Notes under the pieces: generated by a model
Told to the model about the DNA's origin: nothing
Databases searched by the model: none
What the model saw: only the letters and a program-made list of their open reading frames with translations
Position numbers and translations under genes: made by a program
Part shown: positions 25,320 to 37,592 of the stretch, in pieces
Position numbering within the stretch: the stretch's first letter is position 1
Layout of the letters: every line of letters starts with the position of its first letter
DNA from: Apis mellifera
Lineage: Eukaryota > Arthropoda > Insecta > Hymenoptera > Apidae
Direction of reading: 5' to 3'
Length of the DNA stretch: 64,000 nt
Assembly: GCF_003254395.2 (NCBI RefSeq)
Contig: NC_037645.1
Coordinates: 930,001-994,000, forward strand

Positions 25320-28060
25320 ATATTTTTTAGATCGAAAAAAGAAAAATTAAAAGAAGGAAGGGGAGGAAAAATCTATTCTTTCTCACCCTCCATTTAAAAT
25401 CTTTGAGATATCGTCGAGAGGCTTTGAGAAATGCAAAATGGCGGATATTTTTTTACAAAGATTATTCCCGGAATATTCTTAGACGTTAGATTTCTCTTCC
25501 GAGAGGGGAATGGCGGCCAATCATGCGGCAATTTGTTCCGCAATAACGGAATGACGTATACCGATTAAAATGCCGGCAATTAAAGAACGGAGCCGCGAAG
25601 AAACAAGATTTTAAGTGGTTGTCGCGGGTTTGCCGCCTCGTCCTGTGTATCGTCATCCGATAAAACTGGTAGGCGCGAGATAATAATATATCTTGCGGCC
25701 GAGTTTAATGAATTCGTAACGCGTGCCAGCCGCTAATAAACGTATATATATATAAAATGTCCTCGGGAAACGATTATCGATACGGATCAATTAAACTGGA
25801 CTGGAAAGGGGTAGATGATCCGTTTACAGAGATCGGTGGAAGAAAGGACGATCTTGTGACAAGTTAAGTGAAATTGAATAATTTGGAATAAGATGTCTCT
25901 CCGAATAAGACTCGAATTTTGTGAAGAGAATGAAGAAATTATTCTTCTGAAATATTTTTTCCTTGAATCTTGCTCGAATATCTATTCCCTTCTCCAAAAA
26001 TAATTAGATAAAATGAAAAGATCGAAGAGACGAAGAGAAAAATTTTGCTCTTGGATGAAAGTGTACGACTCTTCCCATTCGAACGACAATAAAAAAAAGG
26101 AAAAAAACGTAATAAGGAAAATTTTAAACGAGCCGACGTACGCGAGGAAAATTTCTGGAAAATCGGAAATTCGCGAAAGTGTTGTGTAATTAGAGCCGCG
26201 TGGAGAGTAGTATTTTTAACCATCTGGTGGAAAGGAAAATGGACGGCCGGGTAAACAATGTCAATTAAAATTCTAAGTTTTTCGGCGCTTGGAAAAAGGG
26301 GAGGAGAGAGGAGGCTGCGTGTTTACGCGTGTCGAGATAACGAATACATTTTATATAGTTTGATTGCTGCGACAAAAGGATGGAAATATATGTAACGAGG
26401 CAAACTTATCAATTTAATTGCTTCATTGATTTTCGTCCCGTGGCTTCCGCCCGCCCGTCCGTCCGTCCGTGGCGCAACATCATTATTTTTAATGTAGCCG
26501 TCTAGTGGTCATAAATAATGAGAGGGGAGGGGGATTGTTTGTTTAAAATTGCATTCGTCGGGATTATTCCGTCCCCCGTGTTGTACGGGGAATAATGCGT
26601 AAAAATATGGACATTGGTCGGATCGAAAGGTATGGATATTTTTATTTTTATTTTTATTTTTGGAAAGATGTTGCGCGTAATTAATATTTTAATTCGTATC
26701 GATATATAATTATAGGATGAGAAACAGAAAATATCAAATCCATTTTGAAAGATACGTAAGGGTGAGAAAATATTTTTTTAAAAATCGATTCTCCTTTTTT
26801 CCTTTCGACAATCAAAAAGGACGATTCCTTAAGACTCTTCTGGTAAAATAATTGTATGTATTTTCGTATTTTTATTAAACGAATCTTCGCAATTTTCAAC
26901 TACAAACGAACACATCTCAAATTTTTATCGTTGAAATTCTATTTCGAAAATTCAATCTTATTTAATCGCAGCATTCCTTCTACGGTTAAATTTGCCAGAA
27001 AACTTTGACGACGCGCATAGAATCGAACGCCTCTCCGCCTCAACGTGACGAAGGTCTGACGATGGAAGGAAAGACGTGAACGAGAAGGTGGTCCGAACAG
27101 AAGACGAAGAAAATGGGTGGGTGAGAGAAGCGCGAGAGAGAGAGAGAGAGAGAGAGAGCATCGGTGGCGATGCTCACTTGTTGCTCGGTCGACTAATTGC
27201 CAAGTAATTGGCCCCGTACCCCCGCTCGTATAAAGTTTGCTTCATTGTCTTTAATAACAGCGTGACCCGCGCTAATGACTCACGTCGCATTCGTCGGTTG
27301 GAGGGGAAGGGGAGAAGGGGGGTGGTCTCTCGATGAGAAGGATCGAGTAGCTCGCGGCGCACGGGAAAGAAGCGGAAATTGGCGAAGAAATGGAGAACGG
27401 CGGGAAACGCGCAAACCCGGACGAAATAATGATTTCCCGAGAGGAGAAACTCGAAACTTCCTGTTGCGGAAGGGCGGCTCGTTTTCTTTTTCTATTAATT
27501 GTTTCGTACCGAAAGAAAGGGGAATATATTTTATATTAGGAGAGATTTGAAAATTAGAATCCATTTCCATTCTAATTTCATTGGATTCGTTTTGTGAATT
27601 CTTGTCGAGGATAGATTTGGAAAAATTGGAGCGATATAAATTTAGTGTATCGAAAGTTGAAAAGTTTCGAAAATACCCGCGAATTTCGAATTCTTTTTAT
27701 CAATTCTTTAAAGGGTCTCGTTTTTTATGTACGAAGAGAATGAGGGAAAATTTGATCAAAGATCTTTAAATTTAACCTTTTTAAACGAAATCTTCTATTC
27801 TGCATATTATATCCCCCGTTAATAATGAATCATCTAGGAATTTTCTAATCCTAGGAAAAGGATATTGAAAGATTAATCGTAATTAATCGCTATTACATCG
27901 TGATTAAACAGATATTATTATTAGATATTTATTAGATCGAAACTCGTCGCTATTTTCTAATTTCTAAGCGCGACCTCAATTAGCATTTGTGTTAACCATC
28001 GATGCACACGTTTGTACCAGTATTTTTTCTCTCCTCTTTTTTTTCCCCCCCTCTTCTATA
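25320..28060. other. AT-rich non-coding stretch
   Basis: Contains a (CCGT)n run (about 26455-26470), a TTTTTA run (26640-26660), a GA run (27133-27158) and the second copy of the TAATTG palindrome. No gene-like frame was recognised. Confidence 0.45.
27199..27212. promoter_or_regulatory. Palindromic word GCCAAGTAATTGGC, copy 2
   Basis: Identical to 22587-22600 and again next to AT-rich homeodomain-like words (GACTAATT). Confidence 0.3.
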
Positions 28061-28061
28061 G

Positions 28062-28337
28062 TTTGGTCGCCTGCACGTTTATTCCAATCGGAAACGACAG
28101 CCTGGCCACAGCATCCGTGAGCCCCAGGAACGAGGACAATCTATGACCAGATGTGCGATTGTGCCAAGAATTGAGAGTGACTCATTCTCCGGTATACGTA
28201 AGGGGCAGAAACCGTTCGAAGACCGATGCAGATGCACCACCACAAATGTGCCGCGTCGTTGTTTCAAAATTGCCAAAGGAAAACCTTCGATCCTTGATAA
28301 AATCGTGCGATCTTTTCCTTTCCTTCGTTCGACTTGA
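28062..28337 (+). other. Possible plus-strand exon: open 92 codons after a strong acceptor
   Basis: A long pyrimidine tract (28020-28058) ends TTCTATAG. From the next base a frame is open for 91 codons to a TGA at 28335-28337. It is not repeat-derived and includes CAIVPRIESDSF and CRCTTTNVPRRC. I recognise no family. The opposite strand is also partly open. It could be an exon of a nested transcript or chance. Confidence 0.2.
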
Positions 28338-29885
28338 TTTTTTTAAGAATTGACGTTTATCGCATTTCTCTATTTTTCTACTTCAAACTATTCTAATTAA
28401 TTAACATATATCTTTTAACAGGGACCTCGAATTCTAATTACATTTCTCTCAAACGATGTGAAAATTGAAATTTTCCTCTTCGATTCTCTCTCTTCTCCTC
28501 GTAAAACACACAATCTTCGAAGAAGAATGTAAGAATCGTTATACGAATCGATACAATTTTTTGGTGCGCTGATAAATTGAATCGAGGAGCGGGATGGGAA
28601 GGAAAAAAACGTGAGGATCATCGTGGGCGTCCAGGAAAATAAATGTCAACGTTAAATATTCATACGTTGCTTTGGAATTACATACAGCTTGATACAACGA
28701 GACTCTCGCGAATCTCAATATATTATTCACGCATGACCGATCCGCTCGATTTCCATAGATCCTCGATCGAAGGGCCACTTTGCTGAATCGAGCTGGCTCG
28801 AGCCCGGAAATGGATAAATAAATATCGTGATTAACAAAACAAAAAGAAACACGGACAGAAACACGAGTCTCAAAATCTAAAAAGAAATGAATTAACGTTT
28901 TAAGAATAAAATTGCAAAACGATATTATATTTCGATGAAGGAATAAAAAATTTCGTAAATATCACGACGCATGTAACGCAACATTCGATCGGATTGCTTA
29001 GGCGCGGGTACGCTATTCAAAACGAAGAAGAAACGGGCCACGTCGTTACACTACACGGTCGATGGATAAAGAATAGCAGGCTGGACGCATTCTAATGTGA
29101 CGAGCAACAACACACACCGAGTGGATTGCTCGGTGGGTCGCTGACCATACCCAACATTTAACGCCGGTGTACCGTTACGCGCGGTCTGCGGGGTGCCAAT
29201 CGTTTCTTCTATCCGGATTAAAACTCGTTAAGGCACCCCTTTTGCCCACCCCCGGGGATAAGTTTACGACACTCATCCAGGTATAACACGAAAAACGATG
29301 GAAAAAGCATAGGCCTTGTGTTGTGCCTCCTCTCGCTCGGAATACCATTCTTTCTGCCCGTCTTTGCCGCACTTTCGTTTCGACTATATAATGGAATAAT
29401 AGGATAATAGTATAATAGGAGAAATAAGCAATAAAGAAAACGTCCGGTTGTAAACTCGTCCTGACTCGGGATTAGAGATTATCCTAGAGAAAGAAAGAAT
29501 ATTAGAGGAGGAAGGGGGGAGGGTCTCGTTTCTTTCTTTCGAAAATTAATTTTCTCCACGATCGAAGCGGGAAGAAGAATCATTCTTTGACAAATCTTAT
29601 TTCTCCAAGATTCTACCGAGAGCCACGATCGATTATATTATTCTTGTTAAGATGGATTTTCGAAATCGAAAAAAACAACTGGATTCGAGTTAACAAACAA
29701 GGAAAAAGAGGCAAATCCTGGGGAAGAAGAGAGAGAGAGAGGGGGCGAGGAGACGCGGCGAGGAGACAGAGAGAATCTCAGCGACGCGCCGGCTAGACGG
29801 CATCGTAAACTTGGGTCGAGAAACTTTTGAATTTTAGTAAGAGCCGCTCTTTCTCTCCATCCCCCTCCCCTCTTATCCCTGCCCC

Positions 29886-30118
29886 TTATAAATTAGAGAG
29901 AGAGAGAGAGAGAGAGAGACTCCTCCTCCTCCCAGTCACACGAGGTTTCCCTCGCTCGAGGAGTTGTTTCCTTACCGAACGAAGCGCCGATTAGGGGGAA
30001 TCCTGGCGAGCTGCCGTACCGGAAGATACCGCCGCCGCTGTACGAGCGCGCCTCCGACTTAGGCCGGACAGAGGTCGCCAGGAGTATCGAAAAAAGGACG
30101 AGGTTTGCTTCCTGACTA
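29886..30118 (+). other. GC-rich island after a TATA-like word and GA repeat; possible exon or promoter
   Basis: TATAAATTA (29887-29895) is followed by a GA run and then TCCTCCTCCTCCCAG (29921-29935). After that come about 60 open plus-strand codons to a TGA near 30113, containing ELPYRKIPPPLYERASDLG. The minus strand is also open and runs into a GTAAGG donor near 29975, reading SYSGGGIFRYGSS. I recognise neither protein. The GC content contrasts with both flanks. Confidence 0.25.
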
Positions 30119-30119
30119 A

Positions 30120-32640
30120 AAGGCGGAGAGGAAGAATAGCGTGGAAAGAGTCGATAACTCCCTTTTAGGAAGGGAAGGGGAAACTTGTTGATGTCCAGGT
30201 TGAAGGAAAATGCTACTTTTTGATAGAATAGTTGCCAAACTTATTATATTTCTTTCCATGTAATGTAAAGTATATTATACGAGGATTGGCCAATTAAATT
30301 GGTTGGTTAATTATAATTGGAGAATTCCAATTCGGTGTCAGTGAATATTATTTAGAAGAAGGAGAGGGGAGGATGGTTTCATCGAAGGGTAATTTCTCTC
30401 TCCTCGCGATTATTCAACATCTATTTAGCATAGAAACGCTCTTCTGGGTCATAGGTATTCAGATTTTCCGTTCCAGGCACCTAGTTTCCTTGCAGGATTC
30501 GCGAAGGGTGCCGCACAGGGAGGGTGGCCCCGAGGGGGACAAGGGTGAAGCGACTAGATGAAAGGAGGGGTAGTTAGAGAAGAGGGCTGAGACGAAAAAG
30601 GGAGGAGATGGTGGAGGCAAAAGGAAGCAGACTGGTGTAAGGAGAGAGAAAGAGCTGGGAAAAGAAAGAAAAAGCGACATGGAGAGACGGAGAGAGAGAG
30701 AGAGAGATGGAGAGAGGGGATAATTCCACGGCTAAATATCGGTAAAAATCAATACTATCTCTTTCCTCGGTGCACCGCCATCGTGGCTAATAATGCACGA
30801 AAAAGAATATGAATCTTTGAAAAGAGTGGTGTGTCGCCCCCCATTAATCGTTGATAACTATTCGATTTCTAATTGAAATTAAAAATTTCTATATATATGT
30901 ACAGGGAATGTGGAGAGTAATACCGATCAATCTATCTTTTTTGGTAAAAAAAAATATTCGTTAATTCTTCTGTTCAATCGTATTTATATATATATTAATT
31001 CAATTATACATCGAATGAAAAAGAGAATTATTAATATAAATTTTGTTTCATCGAGTCTGAAGGATATATCTGCAACGAGAATTAAAATTTTGAAAAATTG
31101 TAAGAATATTTAATAATTCATTGGACGGATACGGCTGATTCATCGATGCGAAAATCAATATCGATTGTAAAATATATATCGTATTTGCAGGTATTGGTTG
31201 GATAGAAATTTTTTTGTTAACGATTCTTTTTCAAATAGATGAAAATGTTCGTCTTAAAAATTATTATTTGTTCTTCCGTTTCGTTAATTATATTTCTTCT
31301 CTCTCTCTTTCTCTATCTCGTTTCCAGCACGATATTAAATATCGCGCAATTGTTATTAGCAAATTGATCGAGAATTAATTAATAATAATATTTTCTAAAC
31401 CGGCAGGTGGTGAATTCGACGAGCATTGTGCGTATGGAGTACGTAAATATGGCGTAGCTTCTACGTAAATTACGCATTCGAGCGTTAATTGCATTCATTT
31501 CGAAGTCTTGGCCAATTCTTTTCGTTGCGAATTGACTTGATAATTTCCTCAAATTTCATTCTATTTCATAAATTCTATTATTTCCTTCAAAAAAATATCA
31601 GAACAATCCCCTCTTGGCAAATTTCAAACTCTATTATATTCGATATAATAAATCATCGATAATCAAAAAATAATTCTATACGAAAATAATTAAAATTCTA
31701 TTATAAAACAATTTGTCATATTCGACTAGCTCGATAAATTTATCGATATAAAGTGAAAAAAAAGAGGAATTTTTCGAATCCATTTTCATTAACTTATATT
31801 ATAGTACATAATTAATAACGACAACATATTTATAACTCGTATCTTACTCGTGTAATAATGTTACCGGTATTAGATCGATCGATGCAAGAGGATCTAAACT
31901 GTATAATTAGCGGTCAACTTTTAAGAAACCGAACGAGTTATCTCGATCGATTTAACTCCTACGTGACTCATACGGCATACTCGATCGTTATTATAATCAT
32001 TGAATCATTGAAAAATATTACAAATTTCTAAATTTTAATATCGAAATATCGTTAACGGGATAATTTTTTGTTTAAAATAAATATCTGATGAAATCTTCTT
32101 GTTCTTCCCACGAATTTTGACGACTTTGAAACGCGTTGCATTATTTAATTTTAAATAACCATGAATTCGACTGCCATTTATTAATTATTTATACAAACAT
32201 CATCATAACAAAAACTCGGTATCTATTTTTCAAATCCACGAAGATAAGATATAAAATTCTTCCAAAATATTATTCATATAAAAATACTCAAATTCATATC
32301 CCGTTAAGATCCCTCTTTCTGAAATATACATTACACAAACAAAAAATCCCTATACGATATTCCCTCGATTCTGAAAACAAGAAACAAAAAAAAAGAATCG
32401 ATTGAGTCTTACGACCAATTAAAATTCCCCTTAGATAAATCAGAGACCAGGCCTCACAACTGCTTACGATCCAATAAACAAACCCTCGACCGACATTTCC
32501 ATCCCAATTTCTTCATAACTAACTTTTGTACAACTTCTCTCCTAATTTCCAGAAGAATCCAAACACTATACACCCTCTGTACGTATACACACGCAGAGGG
32601 GAGAGGGAAGGGAAAAGTAGAAGGTAAGAAACGAAAGAAA
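30120..32640. other. AT-rich non-coding stretch
   Basis: GA tracts up to about 30720, then strongly AT-rich DNA to about 32500. No protein-like frame. Confidence 0.5.
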
Positions 32641-32877
32641 CGTAAGAAACGTCTCCGATCAATTATGCGCCGCCCGTGGCGGTATAAACAAACCCTCGTT
32701 GCGGCCGGTATAAAGCGATACGAATTTCTCGTTGCTCGTTTTCACAAATGGCTCGGCACGGAGTGGAACATCGCGTGGAACCGCGATTCGACCACGACCT
32801 GAGACAAACGGGTGAGACGAAAACGCACGCCAGAGATCCCGATCCCAAGATTCCTTTTACACGCGAAAGTGTAAACG

Positions 32878-32929
32878 GTGGTGGTGGGATGGTGGTAGTG
32901 GTGGTGGGATGGTGGTGGTGGTGGTGGCG
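32878..32929. repeat. GGT/GGGAT-rich tandem tract
   Basis: Imperfect GGT repeats interrupted by GGGATGGT. They create Val/Trp/Gly-rich open frames that are not genes. The G-rich strand could form quadruplex-like structure. Confidence 0.8.
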
Positions 32930-33514
32930 CGGACGCGCGAGGAGCGGAGCTTGCCGGGCCCCGGACCACGTCGGATCGCCACCCCATCTCCTCGCTTTTC
33001 TACCTACACTACCTATAGACCCCCCCCCTCCTCCTCCTCCTCCTCGCCCCCTCTCCCCGACCACCGTTACTCTGCCCCTGCCCCTGCCTCTGCCCCTCCC
33101 CTGCACCTCTCAGCCCCATCCCTGTTCCAACCCAAACTCGAGGAGCAAGGAAGAGCAGGAGAGGGAAGGGAGCTCGAGTGGTTCTCAAACAAAGTTTTTC
33201 GAAGAGAGAGAAAAAAATGGAAGATTGATTCGTTCTTTCCTTTCTTTCTTTCTTTCCTTCGATCAAATTTTTGGAAAATTAATTATATTCGTAAATCATC
33301 GAGCGATGAAGTAGTTTCTTTCTGATTCTTTTTTTTTTTTTTACAGGTAGACAGAGAGTTAATTCGATTATGAATCTCTATGAGAATCTACGAAGTTACG
33401 TTTTATCAATGGCACGACGATATCTTGATTCTAAGAAGCGCATCCTTGACACACGTTCTATCGATCCAACAGTCGAACTTTATCGTTGACTTTGCTCTCC
33501 AACGAAAAAGAGAG

Positions 33515-33532
33515 AGAGAGACAGAGACAGAC

Positions 33533-33575
<43 letters not shown>
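33515..33575. repeat. GA/GACA microsatellite
   Basis: About 60 bp of GA with GACA interruptions, giving Arg-Glu and Ser-Leu frames on the two strands. Confidence 0.85.
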
Positions 33576-33578
<3 letters not shown>

Positions 33579-33579
33579 T

Positions 33580-36280
33580 ATCGCAAGGGATACAACGTAA
33601 TAAGGGAACAAAAGAGAGAAAGAAAGAAAGAAAAAAAAGGAGAAATAACAAATAATTTGCAGACAGGAGGCCTAGGGTGAGATATCGTGAAAAATTAATA
33701 TACAGGAAATATGAGAACCTTCGTACCACCCTATGTCCCCCTCTCCCCACACTACCTCCACTCGTTGGTTCACCCGCTCTCCGTAACACGGGGTGGCTAG
33801 GAGGGTTTAGGGAGAACAGGGGAGGTGGGTCGCGTACTACCTCCTACAAAAGTATAGCGTCACCTCCCGCGGTACAATCCCAACCAAGAAGCTTCTATTC
33901 TACTCTCTCTCGAATACGATACAATGTTTATACCCTTTATACGGTTACCAGACAGACAGAAACAATAATAAAAAAGGAAACGAGAGAGGCGAAGTCCACT
34001 TGATTCTCGTTAATTTATCTTGCTGCAATTTTCGTCGCTGCTACGGATCCGCGAAAGAAGGGTTGAAACGGGGAGGAGAAGAAGAAGAAGAAGAAGCGCG
34101 AAGGTAGAAGTTGCGACAGGTAGACAATTATTCAACGTCGAGGAAATTATAGGGCCAGCCTATAAGGGGGGAGGGGAGGGTTAATTAAACCTCGACAGAA
34201 ATTAAAATTCATATTAGGAGAATCCGCGATTATCGTTGCCACGTTTTACAAATCCTCGATTAAGCGAAACCGGTTGTTTATTATGTACACGCGTGCAATG
34301 AAACGAGAACCTGAACTTCCTTATTACGTCTTAATGAGTGATATCAATTATCTATCCGGCTCTTCCAACTTTGTAACAAGTTACCGATCGATCTTTCCTC
34401 GAAACGGGAGTATCGTTGCCAAGAGACATCGATTTTTATCACATCGATCGATGATGCGTTTTTTAATTCAACCTTTGAAAATATTGCAAAAATCGAATTC
34501 GAAAAATTTCTCCATTTATCCGATTGAACACATTTACGAAGATTTAAGACACTTGTAAACTCGAACGTGTAAATACACGCGTGAGGAATTCACGCGTGCC
34601 CACGCACGCTACGTTCGAACACGAAGAGAGAGAGAGAGATACGTGAGACGATTCGTTTTAAAAATTTCCTCCGACTACTTATCCTCGATATCTCGTGTCG
34701 TAGAACTTATTACTAATTTTTACCTTTCTTTTTCTTTTTCCTCCCCCCTCTCCCTCAATTCGAAACTCGAGTTTCAAAGTTATCCAAGGCAATTCGAATA
34801 ATACAGTCGCCCTCGCTCGATTTTAGTGACCGATCGAGTCACGCCCCTGGAGATGTCTGTTAGAAAACTATTCGAAAAACTGGTTTACGCACGTTCCCCA
34901 CATCACCCTTGTATAAATTATAGTAACCGCGTATACCATCGAGGTAATTTTCCAACGCCTAGTACTCTCTGCCTTCACGTTTCTCCACGAACGAGAGAAA
35001 TGTACTTTTCGAGAGAGAGAGAGAATATGTGTGCGTGCGTGTATCGATAACGAGAGTATTTTTTTTCTCATCGTATCGATAATCTAGATCATAGATAGTG
35101 AATCACTGACACCGCTGCCAAGTTTAGCACGGAACGGACTCCGATGCTGGCGCCGTTCATTACAGGTTTCGTCTGCAGAAACGATCCGGCTTAAACTCTC
35201 TTTGCAAAAAGGAGTACTTAACAACAATATGTTTCCCGCAGTGTTTTTTGGCAACGATCGGGAAAAAATTTTGGCAATCGGTGACAACCGGGGAAAATAT
35301 TTATATCTCCGATTTCATTTTGATAAAATCGAGATATTTATAAGAATGCTCAGTGCTTCTCAGCCCGAGGAAACACCTTTTCTTTCTCCTTTTTCGAGTC
35401 GTGGAAAGAAAATGGGGAAAGACGGAGATTTATGAGAATTTGATAATGTCGAGTTGAAATCTATAAATAATTGAATCTATTTTATATTAACAAAAAAATA
35501 ATAATTCAAAATCTGAAGTCTGCACGTATTATAAAATTAATCATATAAATTTTATACGGAAAACTGTACGATGATTTCCTGTGTTCCATTGAAAAATAAC
35601 GAAAGAGGGAAACTATTCTCCGTAAAAATAATTGCCACTTTTATTTCCCTATATTTATAACTTTACCGCTGATACGTAACGTGGACCAATGCCTATATGC
35701 CATGTATGCATATATCGATTTCGAAAACGTGTTCGAAAGGAAGCAATGACCGTCGATCGGCGAACGATGGAAGGAAATTTTTAAGGGCGTTAAGAAAGCG
35801 TAGCCCAGCCGAAGCTGGATTGAATCAGGAAGAATGCGGACTAACCGGGAGACGAGTGATAAATAATAGCGGCTACCTGCGGCTACCGCGTTATCTAGGA
35901 ATGTTAGCAAGCCCGACTTGCGTCAGGCACACGTTTCTCTTACGTTTTACATATGTTAAGGGTGACGACGAACGAAAGAACTTCAAACCAAAGTCCATTT
36001 TAAATTCAACACTATTTCTTTCAATACCCTCCCCATATATAACTGTTCTTCCTTAGCAGGAAGCAAAGTTCCATTTACAAACGATCAAGCATGCATTATC
36101 AAATATTCGACAAGAGGCACGTTTACTACTCACTTAATTCGCTAAATTCAATCGCGTTGCTTATCGATCAAAGAGATCATTTTAATGATATCATTATATA
36201 TTATCGTACCATGATTGATTTTATTATTTACCCCTCGATTGATAAGCAACGCGTCGACGAGAGAGAGAAAAAAATCAAGA
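33580..36280. other. Non-coding stretch upstream of the Pro/Gly exon donor
   Basis: AT-rich with GAA (34078-34096) and GA (34624-34640) repeats. No coding frame was recognised. Confidence 0.45.
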
Positions 36281-36290
36281 CAAGACTCAC

Positions 36291-36942
36291 CCTTGGTCCA
36301 TCCTGTCGACGGGTCCACCGGGTCCCATCATCGCTGGATGTCCAGGCCCGATAGGTCCTGTCATCGGGTGGCCGGGTCCAAACGGGCTTCCAGGTGGCAT
36401 ACCATATTGGGGCCCGCCAAACGGTTGACCATGCGAAGGAAAGTGAGGATTCCCGGCTCCCGGAGGTACGAACGGCGGCCCCGAGGAGCCGGGTCGACCG
36501 ACGAACTGCGGAGGCCCGCCAGATGGCGAGCCGAATGGGCTCGGCCCGGGCCCATTATACGGGGGCCCGGAATTATTGGGTGGCGGTGGGAAGCCCGACG
36601 AGTTGGGCGGTGGCCCAGGGCCGGGTGTCGAGGAGCCGCTGGGCGCTGGCGAGGCAGTATACTGAGGGGTCGCGGAACCAGGGGGTGGCCCTTGATAAGG
36701 AGGCGCCCCGGCTGGACTACCAGCACCACCGGGGAAAGGGCTTGGGCCTTGGAACGCCGCATTGCTCGGTGGACCACCTGTATTGTTGTAGGGACCGGAG
36801 CCAGGGCCACCACCCTGGCCAACGGAGTTGGGTGTAAAGGGCGATGCCTCCGAGCCGGGCGGCGGGCCCTTCCAAGAGGCTGGTGTTCCCGGATCCTCCA
36901 GTGTGGTAGTGGCTGCCAATGGCGTGTTTAGGCGGCTACAGC
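36291..36942 (-). CDS. Pro/Gly-rich internal coding exon
   Basis: A 652-nt exon after acceptor ACATTTCCAG (to 36943). It is open in one minus-strand frame throughout (2 + 216 codons + 2 nt) and ends CAAGG before GTGAGT. It is GC-rich in an AT-rich setting, with repeated GPP, PPG, PFG and GPGHP units. The complementary plus strand is also open but encodes an Arg/Trp/Gly-rich shadow with no splice logic. The composition is what a disordered cofactor region would show. The only in-frame ATGs are near its 3' end, so translation needs an upstream start. Confidence 0.75.
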
Positions 36943-37564
36943 CTGGAAATGTAAACGTTTTTTTTATGCTATTCGTCCATCACATTGAATTGATTGATGT
37001 AATTTTAGGGAAACAGAGGAATGTGCAAGTGTATATTGGATGGGCAATGATGTATGTATCGGTAGATATTAGTTTTTGGAGTGACAAGGTACTCCGATTC
37101 CAAAAGAAACAGGAATTAACGTTGATATAGTGGTTACGGTGATGTAAGAAGGAAGCTCGTGCTATTTCAGAGTCTATTCGATGCTCAAGTTTCTATTTCA
37201 AACATTGTGCACGTTCATACGAGTAATATCTTTGTTATACTTTACTTATTATACAGCGCGCGAAGCTTTTTAACAATTTTTTCAACTTTTGAGCTTATTT
37301 CTATACAATGTGAGTAATATTGTTAACTTGTATTGTTATTCTGTTCATATTTCATCTATATTTGATGTAATAATTCTTTTGAAGGTCATTATAAGACTCA
37401 TTAATATATAAATAACATGTCAACATAATGTAAACAACTATAATGGAATACTGTGCATATCGATGTTTGTATACAAAGTAATATAAGGTATATTGTGTTC
37501 AAAAAGTTGTAAAGGAGCAAAGTAACAAAAGAAAATCACCATTGTTTGTCCCATTGGCCTTCAT
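36291..37564 (-). CDS. Pro/Gly-rich protein N-terminal half, family uncertain (LDB/Chip-like possible)
   Basis: Two exons (37564-37540 and 36942-36291) splice in phase through a 597-nt intron to give MKANGTNNG-CSRLNTPLA and then about 216 codons of Pro/Gly/Ser-rich sequence, with almost no charged residues, ending GPGGPVDRMDQG at a GTGAGT donor in phase 2. There is no domain, signal peptide or membrane segment. Such N-termini are common in chromatin and transcription cofactors. A LIM-domain-binding (Chip/LDB) protein is one candidate, because those have a short variable N-terminus before the dimerisation domain, but no residue in this window proves it. Later exons are not seen down to position 1, so the protein is incomplete here. 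Confidence 0.6.
37540..37564 (-). CDS. 8-codon first coding exon of the Pro/Gly-rich gene
   Basis: An ATG at 37564 reads MKANGTNN and then one base before a GTGATT donor at 37539. That single G joins GC from the next exon to make Gly in the correct frame. An in-frame TGA lies 13 codons upstream with no ATG between, so this is the natural start if the splice is used. The donor is only moderate and there is no RNA evidence, so the exon is a prediction from phase and position. Confidence 0.5.
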
Positions 37565-37583
37565 TGTCTTATGATCACCCAGC

Positions 37584-37592
37584 TCATTCCAT
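37584..37592 (-). other. Minimal upstream ORF (ATG GAA TGA)
   Basis: On the minus strand, ATG-GAA-TGA ends 19 nt before the proposed main ATG at 37564. If transcription starts further upstream, this 2-codon uORF would sit in the leader and could dampen translation of the main frame. It is a direct sequence observation; function is inferred. Confidence 0.3.

Larger units (their letters stand above)
1..36290 (-). other. Long apparently non-coding stretch, probable intron of the Pro/Gly-rich gene
   Basis: No exon of the Pro/Gly-rich gene was recognised downstream of its donor at 36290. Open frames here are almost all products of GA/CT repeats (Arg-Glu or Ser-Leu runs) or of stop-poor TCGA-rich DNA, and lack family motifs. 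The stretch alternates AT-rich parts with GC-rich islands of 150-500 bp, a pattern common in large introns of developmental genes. Unseen micro-exons or nested non-coding RNAs cannot be excluded. Specific items are listed separately. Confidence 0.45.

Noticed and set aside
32748..33314. 188-codon plus-strand frame with Val/Trp runs
   Set aside because: Produced by GGT repeats and CCT/CCG tracts.
36215..36931. 238-codon plus-strand frame
   Set aside because: Antisense of the Pro/Gly-rich exon; Arg/Trp/Gly composition and no splice logic, whereas the minus strand has acceptor, donor and an in-phase start exon.
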